DNA of 18,426 bases, from the NCBI GenBank assembly GCA_964630905.1, contig CAZVWR010000059.1, forward strand, positions 1 to 18,426, in the 5' to 3' direction. This stretch comes from JAGOEX01 sp964630905. Lineage in GTDB: Bacteria; UBP6; UBA1177. This document shows positions 1 to 7,677 of the stretch, piece by piece. Every line of letters begins with the position of its first letter. Position 1 is the stretch's first letter. Below the pieces are notes generated by a model. The model ran no database searches and was not told where the DNA came from. It saw only the letters and a list, made by a program, of their open reading frames with translations. The position numbers were made by a program, and so were the translations under genes.

Positions 1-1
1 G

Positions 2-382
2 AGAGTTGATGTTCTGCTTAAAGAGGTAAACAGCAACATGAGCAATATTTCAGCGATCACAAAAAATGTGAAAGATCTTACTTCGCCTGAAGGTTCAATA
101 ACAAAAACCCTTGCAATTGTTGAAGATACCGTCAGAGAACTGAACAAAGATTATAAAGAAGCCGATGTAAAGGATAAGATCGACAAAATGTTTGCACTGG
201 TTGAAACTACTCAGAAAACAATAGATACCGTCAATCTGACGCTTGAAAGAAGCAAGGAGAATATTGACACATCGCTGACCGAAATGTCTGAAGGGATGAG
301 CAACTTCAGTGAATTTACAAGAATAATCATGGAAAATCCTTCAGCTTTGTTCAATGCTCCTAAGTCGGGGGAAGTAGAATGA
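2..382 (+). CDS. MCE/MlaD-like protein, C-terminal part (5' end outside window)
   Basis: The reading frame is open from base 2, so the gene begins upstream of the window and the ATG at 38 is probably internal. What is visible (about 126 codons) is an alpha-helical, probably coiled-coil region rich in Asn, Thr, Lys and Glu with no membrane segment. It ends in a short motif, ENPSALFNAP, which resembles the 'NPS.L' tail of MlaD-like substrate-binding proteins. In that family an N-terminal helix anchors the protein in the inner membrane and an MCE domain carries lipid across the periplasm, working with an ABC permease and ATPase. The defining MCE domain is not in view, so the call rests on the tail and on the next gene, which encodes the lipoprotein usually paired with such systems. 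The stop overlaps that gene's ATG (ATGA), suggesting translational coupling. Moderate confidence. Confidence 0.62.
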   Translation, partial: RVDVLLKEVNSNMSNISAITKNVKDLTSPEGSITKTLAIVEDTVRELNKDYKEADVKDKIDKMFALVETTQKTIDTVNLTLERSKENIDTSLTEMSEGMSNFSEFTRIIMENPSALFNAPKSGEVE

Positions 383-981
383 AAAAGTTAATTATCATAA
401 CGATCCTGATCACACTTTTTACAGGTGCGGGATGTTCGCTCTTTTCATCATCAGCACCTGAAAAACACTACTATCAGATATACTACACTCCATCAAAAAC
501 ACTCGGAAAGAAAATCGCAGGCACAGTGAGGATAAAAACTTTTGAAACAGATAAGATCTACAGAATTCACAACATCGTAAAAAGAAAGTCTCAAAATGAG
601 ATACAGTACTATACAAGCCGTTTCTGGGCAAGCCGCCCTACAGATATGATCACTGACCAGATAGCAAAACATGTTACAGAGACAGAGCTCTTTTCAGATG
701 TAATAATGCAGCTCGACAGGCGTCCTGATTTTGTTCTCACCGGAAGGATACTTGCTCTTGATCTGGTTGACAGCGAGGAAAAATGGTTTGCCAGAGTTTC
801 GATAGTTTTTGAACTGAGAGATTATAAATCGGACAGAACGGTGATCACACATTCGTTTGATGAAAGAAGAGAAGTTTCAAGCATGGAAGTCGTTCATGCC
901 GTAAGGACGATGGGGGAAATAATAGAAAAGGAAGCGGAAGTGTTTTTCAATAAAATTTATGAAGCAATGAACATTGATTAA
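379..981 (+). CDS. ABC-type transport auxiliary lipoprotein (PqiC/YmbA-like)
   Basis: A 200-residue lipoprotein. A hydrophobic signal sequence ends in TGAGC, giving a lipidated Cys19. The mature part has the layout of the ABC-transport auxiliary lipoprotein family (DUF330/PqiC-like): a short strand with YYQIYY, a segment around residues 50-80 (VRIKTFETDKIYR, then QYYTSRFWASRP), and a following helix (MITDQIAKHV). These proteins are thought to sit in the outer membrane or periplasm and partner MCE proteins in moving phospholipid between the membranes. The start is fixed by a strong ribosome-binding site (GGGGG at 367-371, 7 nt upstream) and by the 4-bp ATGA overlap with the MCE-like gene. It also overlaps the next gene by 8 bp. 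Family assignment is by pattern recognition; the exact transported lipid cannot be told. Confidence 0.8.
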   Translation: MKKLIIITILITLFTGAGCSLFSSSAPEKHYYQIYYTPSKTLGKKIAGTVRIKTFETDKIYRIHNIVKRKSQNEIQYYTSRFWASRPTDMITDQIAKHVTETELFSDVIMQLDRRPDFVLTGRILALDLVDSEEKWFARVSIVFELRDYKSDRTVITHSFDERREVSSMEVVHAVRTMGEIIEKEAEVFFNKIYEAMNID

Positions 982-2524
982 AAATCCTGTTTTTTTTTTA
1001 CTCCTCCTAATCTCCTTTTCAATATACAGTGAAGCCGTTGATATAAAAGAAATAACCGATCCTGCAATACTTGAACAGCTGAATAATGATACAACAATGA
1101 TCCCGATGCAGAAAGGGGCATTGTTCGTTCCGTACATAGTTGATTCCACTCTTGAGCCTCATTATACGATATTTAAAGACGGTGAATTTGTTGCAGATGC
1201 GGAAACGGGAAGAAGGATTCCGCTTTTTGAGGGGATATATGTCATCTATATCGGATCAGGACCGCTTGATGTGCAGATGGAGATCACTGTCAATGTGGTT
1301 AATGAGAGGACAACGGTCGTAATTCCTTCATGGTCGGCACTGATAATCAAAACAATTGATCAGAATAACAATGATATCCGCGAGTCTTATTCTCTGGTCA
1401 ATGAAAAGACAAAGATCCAGGTCGGTGCGGGTTCCGGAGCCGATGTTCTAAGAGGAGAAAAGGAGCAGGTCTGGATCCTTCCGCCCGATCTTTACAGAAT
1501 AATAAAAAGGGGTGAATCGCCTTATTCATTTCAAAATTTTGTAACTGTCCGCACTCAAAGAGGAAAATTGAGTACAGTGCAGATGGTCTTTGAAGAAAAA
1601 ACAAGGGCGGTGCTTGGAGGCGGAGAGGTCATAAGTGATATCGAGGACAGAAAATACACAGGTAACTGGTCTTTTAAGGCAAATATTTCTGCCAACTTTT
1701 CTCTTGTGAATTCGGGATATATCAAGGGTGGATCAGGCGATTCCAATGATTTCACATTTGGTTCCACACTAAATTCAAGCATTATTTATGATGACCGGAA
1801 CTTTCTTTTCATAAACAGGCTTGAAATAAATGAGCTCTTTCAAAAACCTGACGGCGAAAAACTCCGATTTGTGAAGGACCTGATGAAATTTGACAGTTCG
1901 TTCATATACCGGATAAACAAATATGTCGGTCCATATGTCTCTGTCAGACTGAGAACTCCGTTCGGATACAAATATTTTAAAACTTCAAGCGATAATGATG
2001 AGCCGCAGGTGACAGTAGTTGAAGATGACGGGCAGACAAAAAGTCTTGAAAGAGACAAGGTCTTTACCTACGCAAAATCTTTTTCATCCACAATTCTGCA
2101 GGAAGGAACAGGATTGAATGTTGATTACATTTATGGCAATTCTTTCAAAATAACAGGTCGTGTCGGATGGGGGTTCAGACAGGATTTCAACCCTTTTTCA
2201 TACGATGTTTCAAAGCTCGAAAGTGATTACACTATTACAAGGGTTCCATATTTTAAAAATCTTACCGGCCCTGAATTTTATCTTTATCTTTCGTGGTTTC
2301 CCCTCAGTTTTCTTGAACTTAAGGAAGAATTTGATGCACTTCTGCCAGTTGATGATGTGAATCAGTTCAGCTTCTTTTCAAAAACTTCCGCATTTCTTTG
2401 GATATCAAGATTTGCCGCAATACAGTATGATTTTGAAATTGAAAAGTCTCCGAGCACGAATTCAAGCGATACTATTACAAGCGAACACACTTTGACGGTG
2501 CAGATTTATTATAATTTCCTGTGA
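974..2524 (+). CDS. secreted protein with probable outer-membrane beta-barrel domain, function unknown
   Basis: A 516-residue protein that I do not recognise by name. It starts at TTG: an in-frame TGA at 968-970 rules out an earlier start, and a good signal peptide (residues 1-21, cleavage after YSEA) begins right at this TTG. No clear ribosome-binding site is seen; the 8-bp overlap with the lipoprotein gene suggests coupled translation. Residues about 22-225 look like beta-rich periplasmic or surface domains. Residues about 226-516 show alternating hydrophobic and polar strands with Asn/Ser/Asp-rich turns, and the protein ends in aromatic-rich YYNFL, as outer-membrane barrels do. The barrel portion has the general look of DUF3078-type proteins, but that is only an impression. 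Its place after Mla-like genes and before envelope polysaccharide genes fits an outer-membrane role. Confidence 0.6.
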   Translation: MIKNPVFFLLLLISFSIYSEAVDIKEITDPAILEQLNNDTTMIPMQKGALFVPYIVDSTLEPHYTIFKDGEFVADAETGRRIPLFEGIYVIYIGSGPLDVQMEITVNVVNERTTVVIPSWSALIIKTIDQNNNDIRESYSLVNEKTKIQVGAGSGADVLRGEKEQVWILPPDLYRIIKRGESPYSFQNFVTVRTQRGKLSTVQMVFEEKTRAVLGGGEVISDIEDRKYTGNWSFKANISANFSLVNSGYIKGGSGDSNDFTFGSTLNSSIIYDDRNFLFINRLEINELFQKPDGEKLRFVKDLMKFDSSFIYRINKYVGPYVSVRLRTPFGYKYFKTSSDNDEPQVTVVEDDGQTKSLERDKVFTYAKSFSSTILQEGTGLNVDYIYGNSFKITGRVGWGFRQDFNPFSYDVSKLESDYTITRVPYFKNLTGPEFYLYLSWFPLSFLELKEEFDALLPVDDVNQFSFFSKTSAFLWISRFAAIQYDFEIEKSPSTNSSDTITSEHTLTVQIYYNFL

Positions 2525-2533
2525 GGAATTGTC

Positions 2534-4969
2534 ATGAACAGATTCAAGGATCATTTTGTCCGGTTCTGTTTTTCGATTTTTCTTATCCTTCCCCCATTTC
2601 TGCTTGGCGGCGTATATTCACATACAGGGACGAATCTTTTAATTATTTCAATTCTTTCCGCCGTGTCACTCTGTTTTTTCTCATACTTGCTGATCTACAG
2701 AAAACCCTTTCTGATGTCATCTATTGTACTTCCGCTTGCTGTCATACTTATTTATGCCTTATTCCAGCTTGTTCCAATACCGTTAAGCATTCTTGAACTT
2801 ATAAACCCGAAAGCACATTTCTTTCACATGATCGAAGGGTCTGGAGCAAGACCGCTTACAATGTCAATTCCGGACACAGTTTATTCAATAATGAGGATTT
2901 TCATTCTTATACTTTTCTCAATTATTGTTGCAAGGACGGTATTCCTTGGAAAAAGAAAGTGGAAACAAATTCTGATCGATACGATCATCTATATATCCTC
3001 AATTGTAATACTTGTTTCAGCCGCATTGAGGATAGTAAATGCTCAAACTTGGCTTTACGGAGCATTGAGACACCCCGGATTTCTTCTTGACCCGATACTG
3101 ATAAACCCTAACCATGCCGCGGCATTTTTCGGAATATCTGCAATACTTTCACTGACTTCGATATATTCTCATGATTTCAGCAGAAAAAAGATCTTTTACG
3201 GATCGCTCTTCTTCATTCACTCTATCGCGGTGGTATCAACACTTTCAAGGGGAGGCATTCTCGCCTTTGCGGTTTCTCTCGTATTCTTTCTTTTGATCAA
3301 AAGGACGGAATCTGATGAAGAAACAGGAAAAGCAAAACTCTATCTTGCAGTTTCAAGTCTGATACTTGCTCTTTTTGTCGTTTTCCAGACAGGATATGCA
3401 CTGCTGGAAAAGGAATTTGATTTTGAAAGAGAGGGATATTTCAGCAAAATAGAGGAAATGGAGACAGTTAAGGACTATCTGGGTGATTTTTATCTCACAG
3501 GTTCAGGACTTGGAAGTTTCTCAAAAGTTTATCCGTACTATCAGAACGATCCGGAAAGAAGGTTCACTGAACTTGAAAACGAGCCGGTGCAGTTTATGCT
3601 CGAGAACGGAATTTTTTTCGGCATTTTCATATTTGCAATCCTTTTGTGGATCATAGCAAAAGGCAGAAAGGATATTAAAAGGAACAGCGGCTTTATGTCG
3701 GTTTTTGTTTTTGTCCTGCTTCATAACACGATCGACTTCAATCTGCACAATTTTTCAACTCTTTTTCCTGTGATAGTAGTTGCTGTTTTGACCGTTGAGC
3801 CGTTGGAACTTTCAGGAAAAAAAAGGATTTCCGCAATAATTCTCTGTATTGCGGCATCTTTATTTCTCTTGTTAATGACTTTGTCTGAAAGCGGAAGAAA
3901 AACGGCAGGTTACGGCGGAAATATTTCGTATGAAGAACTTGTTTACAATTATCCGGCGGACTATTCTGTCCCGATGAGTAAAGCGATTGAAAAGCTTAAC
4001 GCGACTCAAAAAGAGGAGACCGGAATTGCCGGGAAATACACAACTGCCGCAATGCTGAAAGCGCCCCGTTACTATTTTACCCACTATCTTGCGGGAAATT
4101 ATCTTCTCCGTCTCGGGTCTATTGACTCTGCACTTCAGTTTTACAGGAAAAGTATAGAGCTCAGCGGCAGTAAGTATCCGTTAATTATCAGGAAAATATA
4201 TAACGATCTTAAATCTGCAGGGAAAAGCGAAGAGATCACGAGGATCATTTCTGTGAGTGAAGGCAACACTTCTGAACTTGAGAGATTTCTGTTTGAAATA
4301 TCAAGGACGGACAGCAGTTCCCTGAAATTCATCCACAGCAACGAAGAGCTTTTTTTCCTTTCAGCTATAAGGAGTTATCTTGACAGAAAAGAGTTCGATT
4401 CTGCAGAAACGCTCATCAGAAAGATCGAATCATCAAAAAAAGACCTTCCTGACGAAAGCAGAGGACGGCTTCTGATCTATAAAGGTTTGATATTTGAAAA
4501 CAGGAAAGATTACAGGCAGGCATTTGAACACTATTCAAAAGGTGCCGCTCTCACAGGGGGTTTCTTTGACCATCTTCAGGTTGCGTATTGCTCACTCCAT
4601 CTTGATAAATCGGCGCTTGACCAGGCGGAAAAAGGGATGAAAACATCTCTGCTTAAATCATCAAAGAATATATCGCACTACTATAAATGGCTCTCAAAGA
4701 GGGAGTTTATGAACAACAATTATGCTGACGGTTTCAAATATCTTGAAAAAGCAGTTGATATTTCAAAAAATCCCAACTGGCGGCTTGAACTTGCAAACAC
4801 TTACAGCAGAAGAGGAATGCATTATGTCGCTTTGAAAACATTTATAATATTACAAAAGGAAAGCCCTTCTTTCAGCGTGGAATTGACAAATAAAAGAATA
4901 GAAGAGGAAAAAAAGAAACTTTCAGATAAAGAGCAGAAAAATTTTAATGAGTTGATGCTTAAGAATTAA
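2534..4969 (+). CDS. O-antigen ligase/polymerase family membrane protein with C-terminal TPR-like region
   Basis: An 811-residue protein. Residues 1 to about 440 carry roughly ten to twelve membrane segments. The rest is soluble helical sequence containing several TPR-like units (for example around SIDSALQFYRKSIELSG and RQAFEHYSKGAAL). Within the membrane part are features of the O-antigen ligase (Wzy_C/WaaL-like) superfamily: NPNH at residues 191-194, SRGG at 238-241 and HNTIDFNLH at 397-405. Known members join or polymerise polysaccharide repeat units at the periplasmic face of the inner membrane; some relatives glycosylate proteins. The TPR extension is a known variant of the family. The ATG follows the preceding stop by 9 bp with an AGGA ribosome-binding site. 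I cannot tell ligase from polymerase or name the sugar substrate. No glycosyltransferases or flippase genes are visible here, so it is an isolated member of any polysaccharide pathway in this window. Confidence 0.8.
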   Translation: MNRFKDHFVRFCFSIFLILPPFLLGGVYSHTGTNLLIISILSAVSLCFFSYLLIYRKPFLMSSIVLPLAVILIYALFQLVPIPLSILELINPKAHFFHMIEGSGARPLTMSIPDTVYSIMRIFILILFSIIVARTVFLGKRKWKQILIDTIIYISSIVILVSAALRIVNAQTWLYGALRHPGFLLDPILINPNHAAAFFGISAILSLTSIYSHDFSRKKIFYGSLFFIHSIAVVSTLSRGGILAFAVSLVFFLLIKRTESDEETGKAKLYLAVSSLILALFVVFQTGYALLEKEFDFEREGYFSKIEEMETVKDYLGDFYLTGSGLGSFSKVYPYYQNDPERRFTELENEPVQFMLENGIFFGIFIFAILLWIIAKGRKDIKRNSGFMSVFVFVLLHNTIDFNLHNFSTLFPVIVVAVLTVEPLELSGKKRISAIILCIAASLFLLLMTLSESGRKTAGYGGNISYEELVYNYPADYSVPMSKAIEKLNATQKEETGIAGKYTTAAMLKAPRYYFTHYLAGNYLLRLGSIDSALQFYRKSIELSGSKYPLIIRKIYNDLKSAGKSEEITRIISVSEGNTSELERFLFEISRTDSSSLKFIHSNEELFFLSAIRSYLDRKEFDSAETLIRKIESSKKDLPDESRGRLLIYKGLIFENRKDYRQAFEHYSKGAALTGGFFDHLQVAYCSLHLDKSALDQAEKGMKTSLLKSSKNISHYYKWLSKREFMNNNYADGFKYLEKAVDISKNPNWRLELANTYSRRGMHYVALKTFIILQKESPSFSVELTNKRIEEEKKKLSDKEQKNFNELMLKN

Positions 4970-4993
4970 TGGTCAGATATACAGGAGATTAGC

Positions 4994-6121
4994 TTGTTCA
5001 GTTTCGCATATTTTCTCAATCTTTTTTTTGTTGCGGTTCTTTTTGTTGCGGTGATATTTCTGTTTTTAAAGAAGAGTTCTTCGACTATGAAGATAGTCGT
5101 GTTCAACCTGATGATAATTCTTGTTTTTGCAGGGCTTTTTGATGTCGCTGCAACGACTTTCTTTGTTCCTCCCTACAACAATTTCAGGACTAACAGTTCA
5201 TATTACCATCATGGGTTGAAGCCGAATATGACCGAAAAAACAAAGTGGTTCAACGAATATACCGTTCACACGAATTCGCTCGGTTTTCTTGACAAAAAAC
5301 AGAGAGATGTTCCATTGAAAAAGAATGGCAGAAGATTCGTTTTTATTGGTGATTCCTTTACTGAAGGGGTGAGCGAGGAGTGGGATGTCACTTTTCCCGG
5401 CATTGTTGCGAAAGAACTTGAAAAAGAGGGAATAGAGCTTTTAAATGCCGGGTGCATAAGCTATTCGCCGAAGATTTATTATCTCAAGATGAAATATTTC
5501 ATCGAAAAAGGGCTTGAGATGGATGATCTATTTGTTTTCATTGATGTTTCTGATGTTCAGGATGAAATTGAGTATGCATATTTTCAACCATCTGAACCGG
5601 TTTTTATTTTAAGTGATTTGAACCTGTTTTTTTATCAGAACTCATATTCATACAGATATTTATATGACAGATTCTTTTATTTTCAGGAAAACCCGAGACA
5701 CAAAGATTCCCCTTTCTGGGGTGGAGCTTTCTATCCTGTCAGACACTTGTGGTCAATGGATATGGAGCATTACAACAAATGGGGCAAAGAGGGACTTGAG
5801 CTTTCAGAAAAACACATGGACCTTCTTCATAAATTAACCGTTGAACATGGAATAAAGCTTCATATTGCAGTATATCCATGGAAATTCCACATTCTTAAAA
5901 GGAATCTTGACTCCATTCAGGTTCTTTTCTGGAAAAAGTTCTGTGAAGAAAGAGGCATTGATTTTATTGATTTTTTTCCTGATTTCATCAATGTTGAAGA
6001 TGTCGTTGAAATGGAAAAAAAATGGTTTGCTGAAGGAGATGTACACTGGAGCTCCGAAGGCCTTGAGAAAATGGCTCAATCGGTGATAAATCACTTCAAA
6101 AAAGTAAAAATACTAAAATAA
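4994..6121 (+). CDS. membrane-anchored SGNH/GDSL-family hydrolase or acyltransferase
   Basis: A 375-residue protein starting at TTG 4994, supported by an AGGAG ribosome-binding site at 4983-4987, 6 nt upstream. Two hydrophobic segments (about residues 4-25 and 32-56) anchor it in the inner membrane; the remainder is probably periplasmic. The SGNH blocks are visible: GDSFTEG with catalytic Ser121, NAG at the expected block II/III position, and DVHW with Asp349 and His351 followed by SSEG. Enzymes of this superfamily add or remove acyl (often acetyl) groups on envelope polysaccharides, or act as lipases. The gene follows the O-antigen-ligase-like gene by 24 bp, so modification of the same glycan is a reasonable inference, but the substrate is not shown. 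The frame is intact and no key residue appears to be missing. Confidence 0.75.
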   Translation: MFSFAYFLNLFFVAVLFVAVIFLFLKKSSSTMKIVVFNLMIILVFAGLFDVAATTFFVPPYNNFRTNSSYYHHGLKPNMTEKTKWFNEYTVHTNSLGFLDKKQRDVPLKKNGRRFVFIGDSFTEGVSEEWDVTFPGIVAKELEKEGIELLNAGCISYSPKIYYLKMKYFIEKGLEMDDLFVFIDVSDVQDEIEYAYFQPSEPVFILSDLNLFFYQNSYSYRYLYDRFFYFQENPRHKDSPFWGGAFYPVRHLWSMDMEHYNKWGKEGLELSEKHMDLLHKLTVEHGIKLHIAVYPWKFHILKRNLDSIQVLFWKKFCEERGIDFIDFFPDFINVEDVVEMEKKWFAEGDVHWSSEGLEKMAQSVINHFKKVKILK

Positions 6122-6135
6122 TTAAGAAAAAATTG

Positions 6136-6163
6136 TTGACCTGCACGCTACAATAGTTAAATT
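6136..6163 (+). promoter_or_regulatory. candidate sigma70-type promoter for the Sel1-repeat lipoprotein gene
   Basis: TTGACC at 6136-6141 is a good -35 box. A weak -10, TAAATT, lies at 6158-6163 after a 16-bp spacer. It sits in the 89-bp gap between the SGNH gene and the lipoprotein gene. The same TTGAC...GTTA arrangement with identical spacing occurs upstream of the 9236 gene and of rho, which strengthens the call. Confidence 0.45.
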
Positions 6164-6210
6164 AATACCAGTTTGTTATTATGATTTTTTGATATCCAGG
6201 GGGAATACAA

Positions 6211-7677
6211 ATGAAAAAATCTTTCTTCAAGTCAGTTTTTATTACTGTTCTGATCTTTGCTGCCGGGTGTGGTTCTAATCCGGCAAAACTTTTTGACAAG
6301 GGAAACTCGGTCAAAGCTACTGACAAGGTCAAAGCGAGAGGTTTTTATGAGCAGGCATGCGAGCAGAATCATTTTGAAGCATGCCATAATGCGGCACTTC
6401 TTTGGCAGAACGGTGACGACATAAATGAAGAGAACAAAAAGGCGAGGATACTTTTTACAAAAGCATGTGACGGTCAGTTCAATGGGTCATGTCTCATCCT
6501 TGCTGATATGTGGGTTACCGGAAAAGGCGGAGTTTACAAGGACAGCATGTCTGCTTTCAATCTTTACAAAGAGCTTTGTGAACGTGGAGAAGGCAAGGGT
6601 TGCAGAGGGATGGGTGAAATGTACTCAAAAGGTGTCGCTTCCATTGACAGAGATGTCCAGAAAGCGATCGAGCTTTTTGAGATGGCCTGTGAAAAAGGGG
6701 ACATGAAGACATGTGTCGATCTTGGACAGACATGGTCAAAAAAGTTTGAAGATCCGGAAGGTTACGAAAAGGTCGAACTTTTCTGGGGAAAGGCGTGTAT
6801 GAGCGGAATGATCGATATCTGTGAAAAATTTGCAGACATGATCGTTTTCAGAAAGGAAAAAGAGGAGAGACTTCCTCTCTCAAGAAAATATTATGAAAAA
6901 GCCTGCGAAGGAAAATCAAGAGAGGCGTGTTATAAACTTGCAAGAGTTATTGTTGATAATACCGAGAACGGAGAAATGGAGGCGAAACCGTTTTATGATA
7001 AAGCTTGCGAAATGGAACATGCTGAATCATGTTACTATATCGGTGTCTATTTGAGTCAGGCTTACGGAGAAACTCTTGAACTTGATAAACTAAAGGAAAT
7101 GCACGGTTTTTATGATAAATCCTGCACAAAAGGATTTGATGCCGCCTGTTCAAGTGCTCAGTCACTTAAAGCCCTCATTGATGAACAGGAAGAGGCGATC
7201 AGAAAAGCTGAAGCGGAAAAGAGGAGAATAGAAGAGGAAAAGAGAAAAGAAGAGGAAAGAAGAGCCGCCGCTGAAGCTGAAAGACTGAGACTCGAAAGGG
7301 AAAAAGCAGAGCTTGACGCCAAATTGGAGGCAGAAGAAGCAAGAAAAGCAAGAGAAGAAGAGGAAAGAAGAGATAAGGAAGAGATGGAAAGAAGGAGAAA
7401 GGAAGCTGAAAACCGTAAAAAAATAGAAGAAGAAGAAGAAGAGGAAGAGGAAGAAGTTGTTCCGGCAAAAGAAGACGAAGAAGACTTTGAAGAAGAAGAA
7501 GAAGTGAAGCCTGCTCCGAAAAAGAAAGCTCCGGCTTCCGAAGATTTCGATGACGGGCTTGATGATTTTGAAGAAGAGGAAGAAGAGGAAGAAGTTAAAC
7601 CAAAACCCGCTCCGAAGAAAGAAAAGAAAAAGGACAGAAGTGCAGAAGAGGAACTTGACGATCTTCTCGGCGACTGA
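6211..7677 (+). CDS. lipoprotein with eight cysteine-paired Sel1/HCP-like repeats and acidic C-terminal tail
   Basis: A 488-residue protein. The signal peptide ends in FAAGC, lipidated at Cys20. Residues about 45-335 form eight Sel1-like repeats, each with a strict C-x7-C pair (for example ACEQNHFEAC and CDGQFNGSC), as in Helicobacter cysteine-rich proteins, where each pair forms a disulfide within an alpha/alpha repeat. Residues about 335-410 are a charged Lys/Arg/Glu helix, probably coiled coil. The tail to 488 is very acidic, with a run of ten Glu, further Glu runs, and two Lys/Pro/Ala-rich spacers (VKPAPKK and VKPKPAPKK). Sel1 solenoids bind proteins or peptides; no enzymatic motif is seen. 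It is expected outside the cytoplasm and in an oxidising compartment. The start is supported by an AGGGGGA ribosome-binding site at 6198-6204. It has its own candidate promoter and probably forms a single-gene unit. Specific function unknown. Confidence 0.8.
   Translation: MKKSFFKSVFITVLIFAAGCGSNPAKLFDKGNSVKATDKVKARGFYEQACEQNHFEACHNAALLWQNGDDINEENKKARILFTKACDGQFNGSCLILADMWVTGKGGVYKDSMSAFNLYKELCERGEGKGCRGMGEMYSKGVASIDRDVQKAIELFEMACEKGDMKTCVDLGQTWSKKFEDPEGYEKVELFWGKACMSGMIDICEKFADMIVFRKEKEERLPLSRKYYEKACEGKSREACYKLARVIVDNTENGEMEAKPFYDKACEMEHAESCYYIGVYLSQAYGETLELDKLKEMHGFYDKSCTKGFDAACSSAQSLKALIDEQEEAIRKAEAEKRRIEEEKRKEEERRAAAEAERLRLEREKAELDAKLEAEEARKAREEEERRDKEEMERRRKEAENRKKIEEEEEEEEEEVVPAKEDEEDFEEEEEVKPAPKKKAPASEDFDDGLDDFEEEEEEEEVKPKPAPKKEKKKDRSAEEELDDLLGD
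7426..7455 (+). repeat. GAA/GAG run encoding ten glutamates
   Basis: Ten consecutive GAA or GAG codons lie in the acidic tail of the Sel1-repeat lipoprotein gene, within a longer, almost purely purine stretch of the + strand (about 7195-7450). A triplet run like this can change length by slippage without shifting the frame. Confidence 0.8.
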
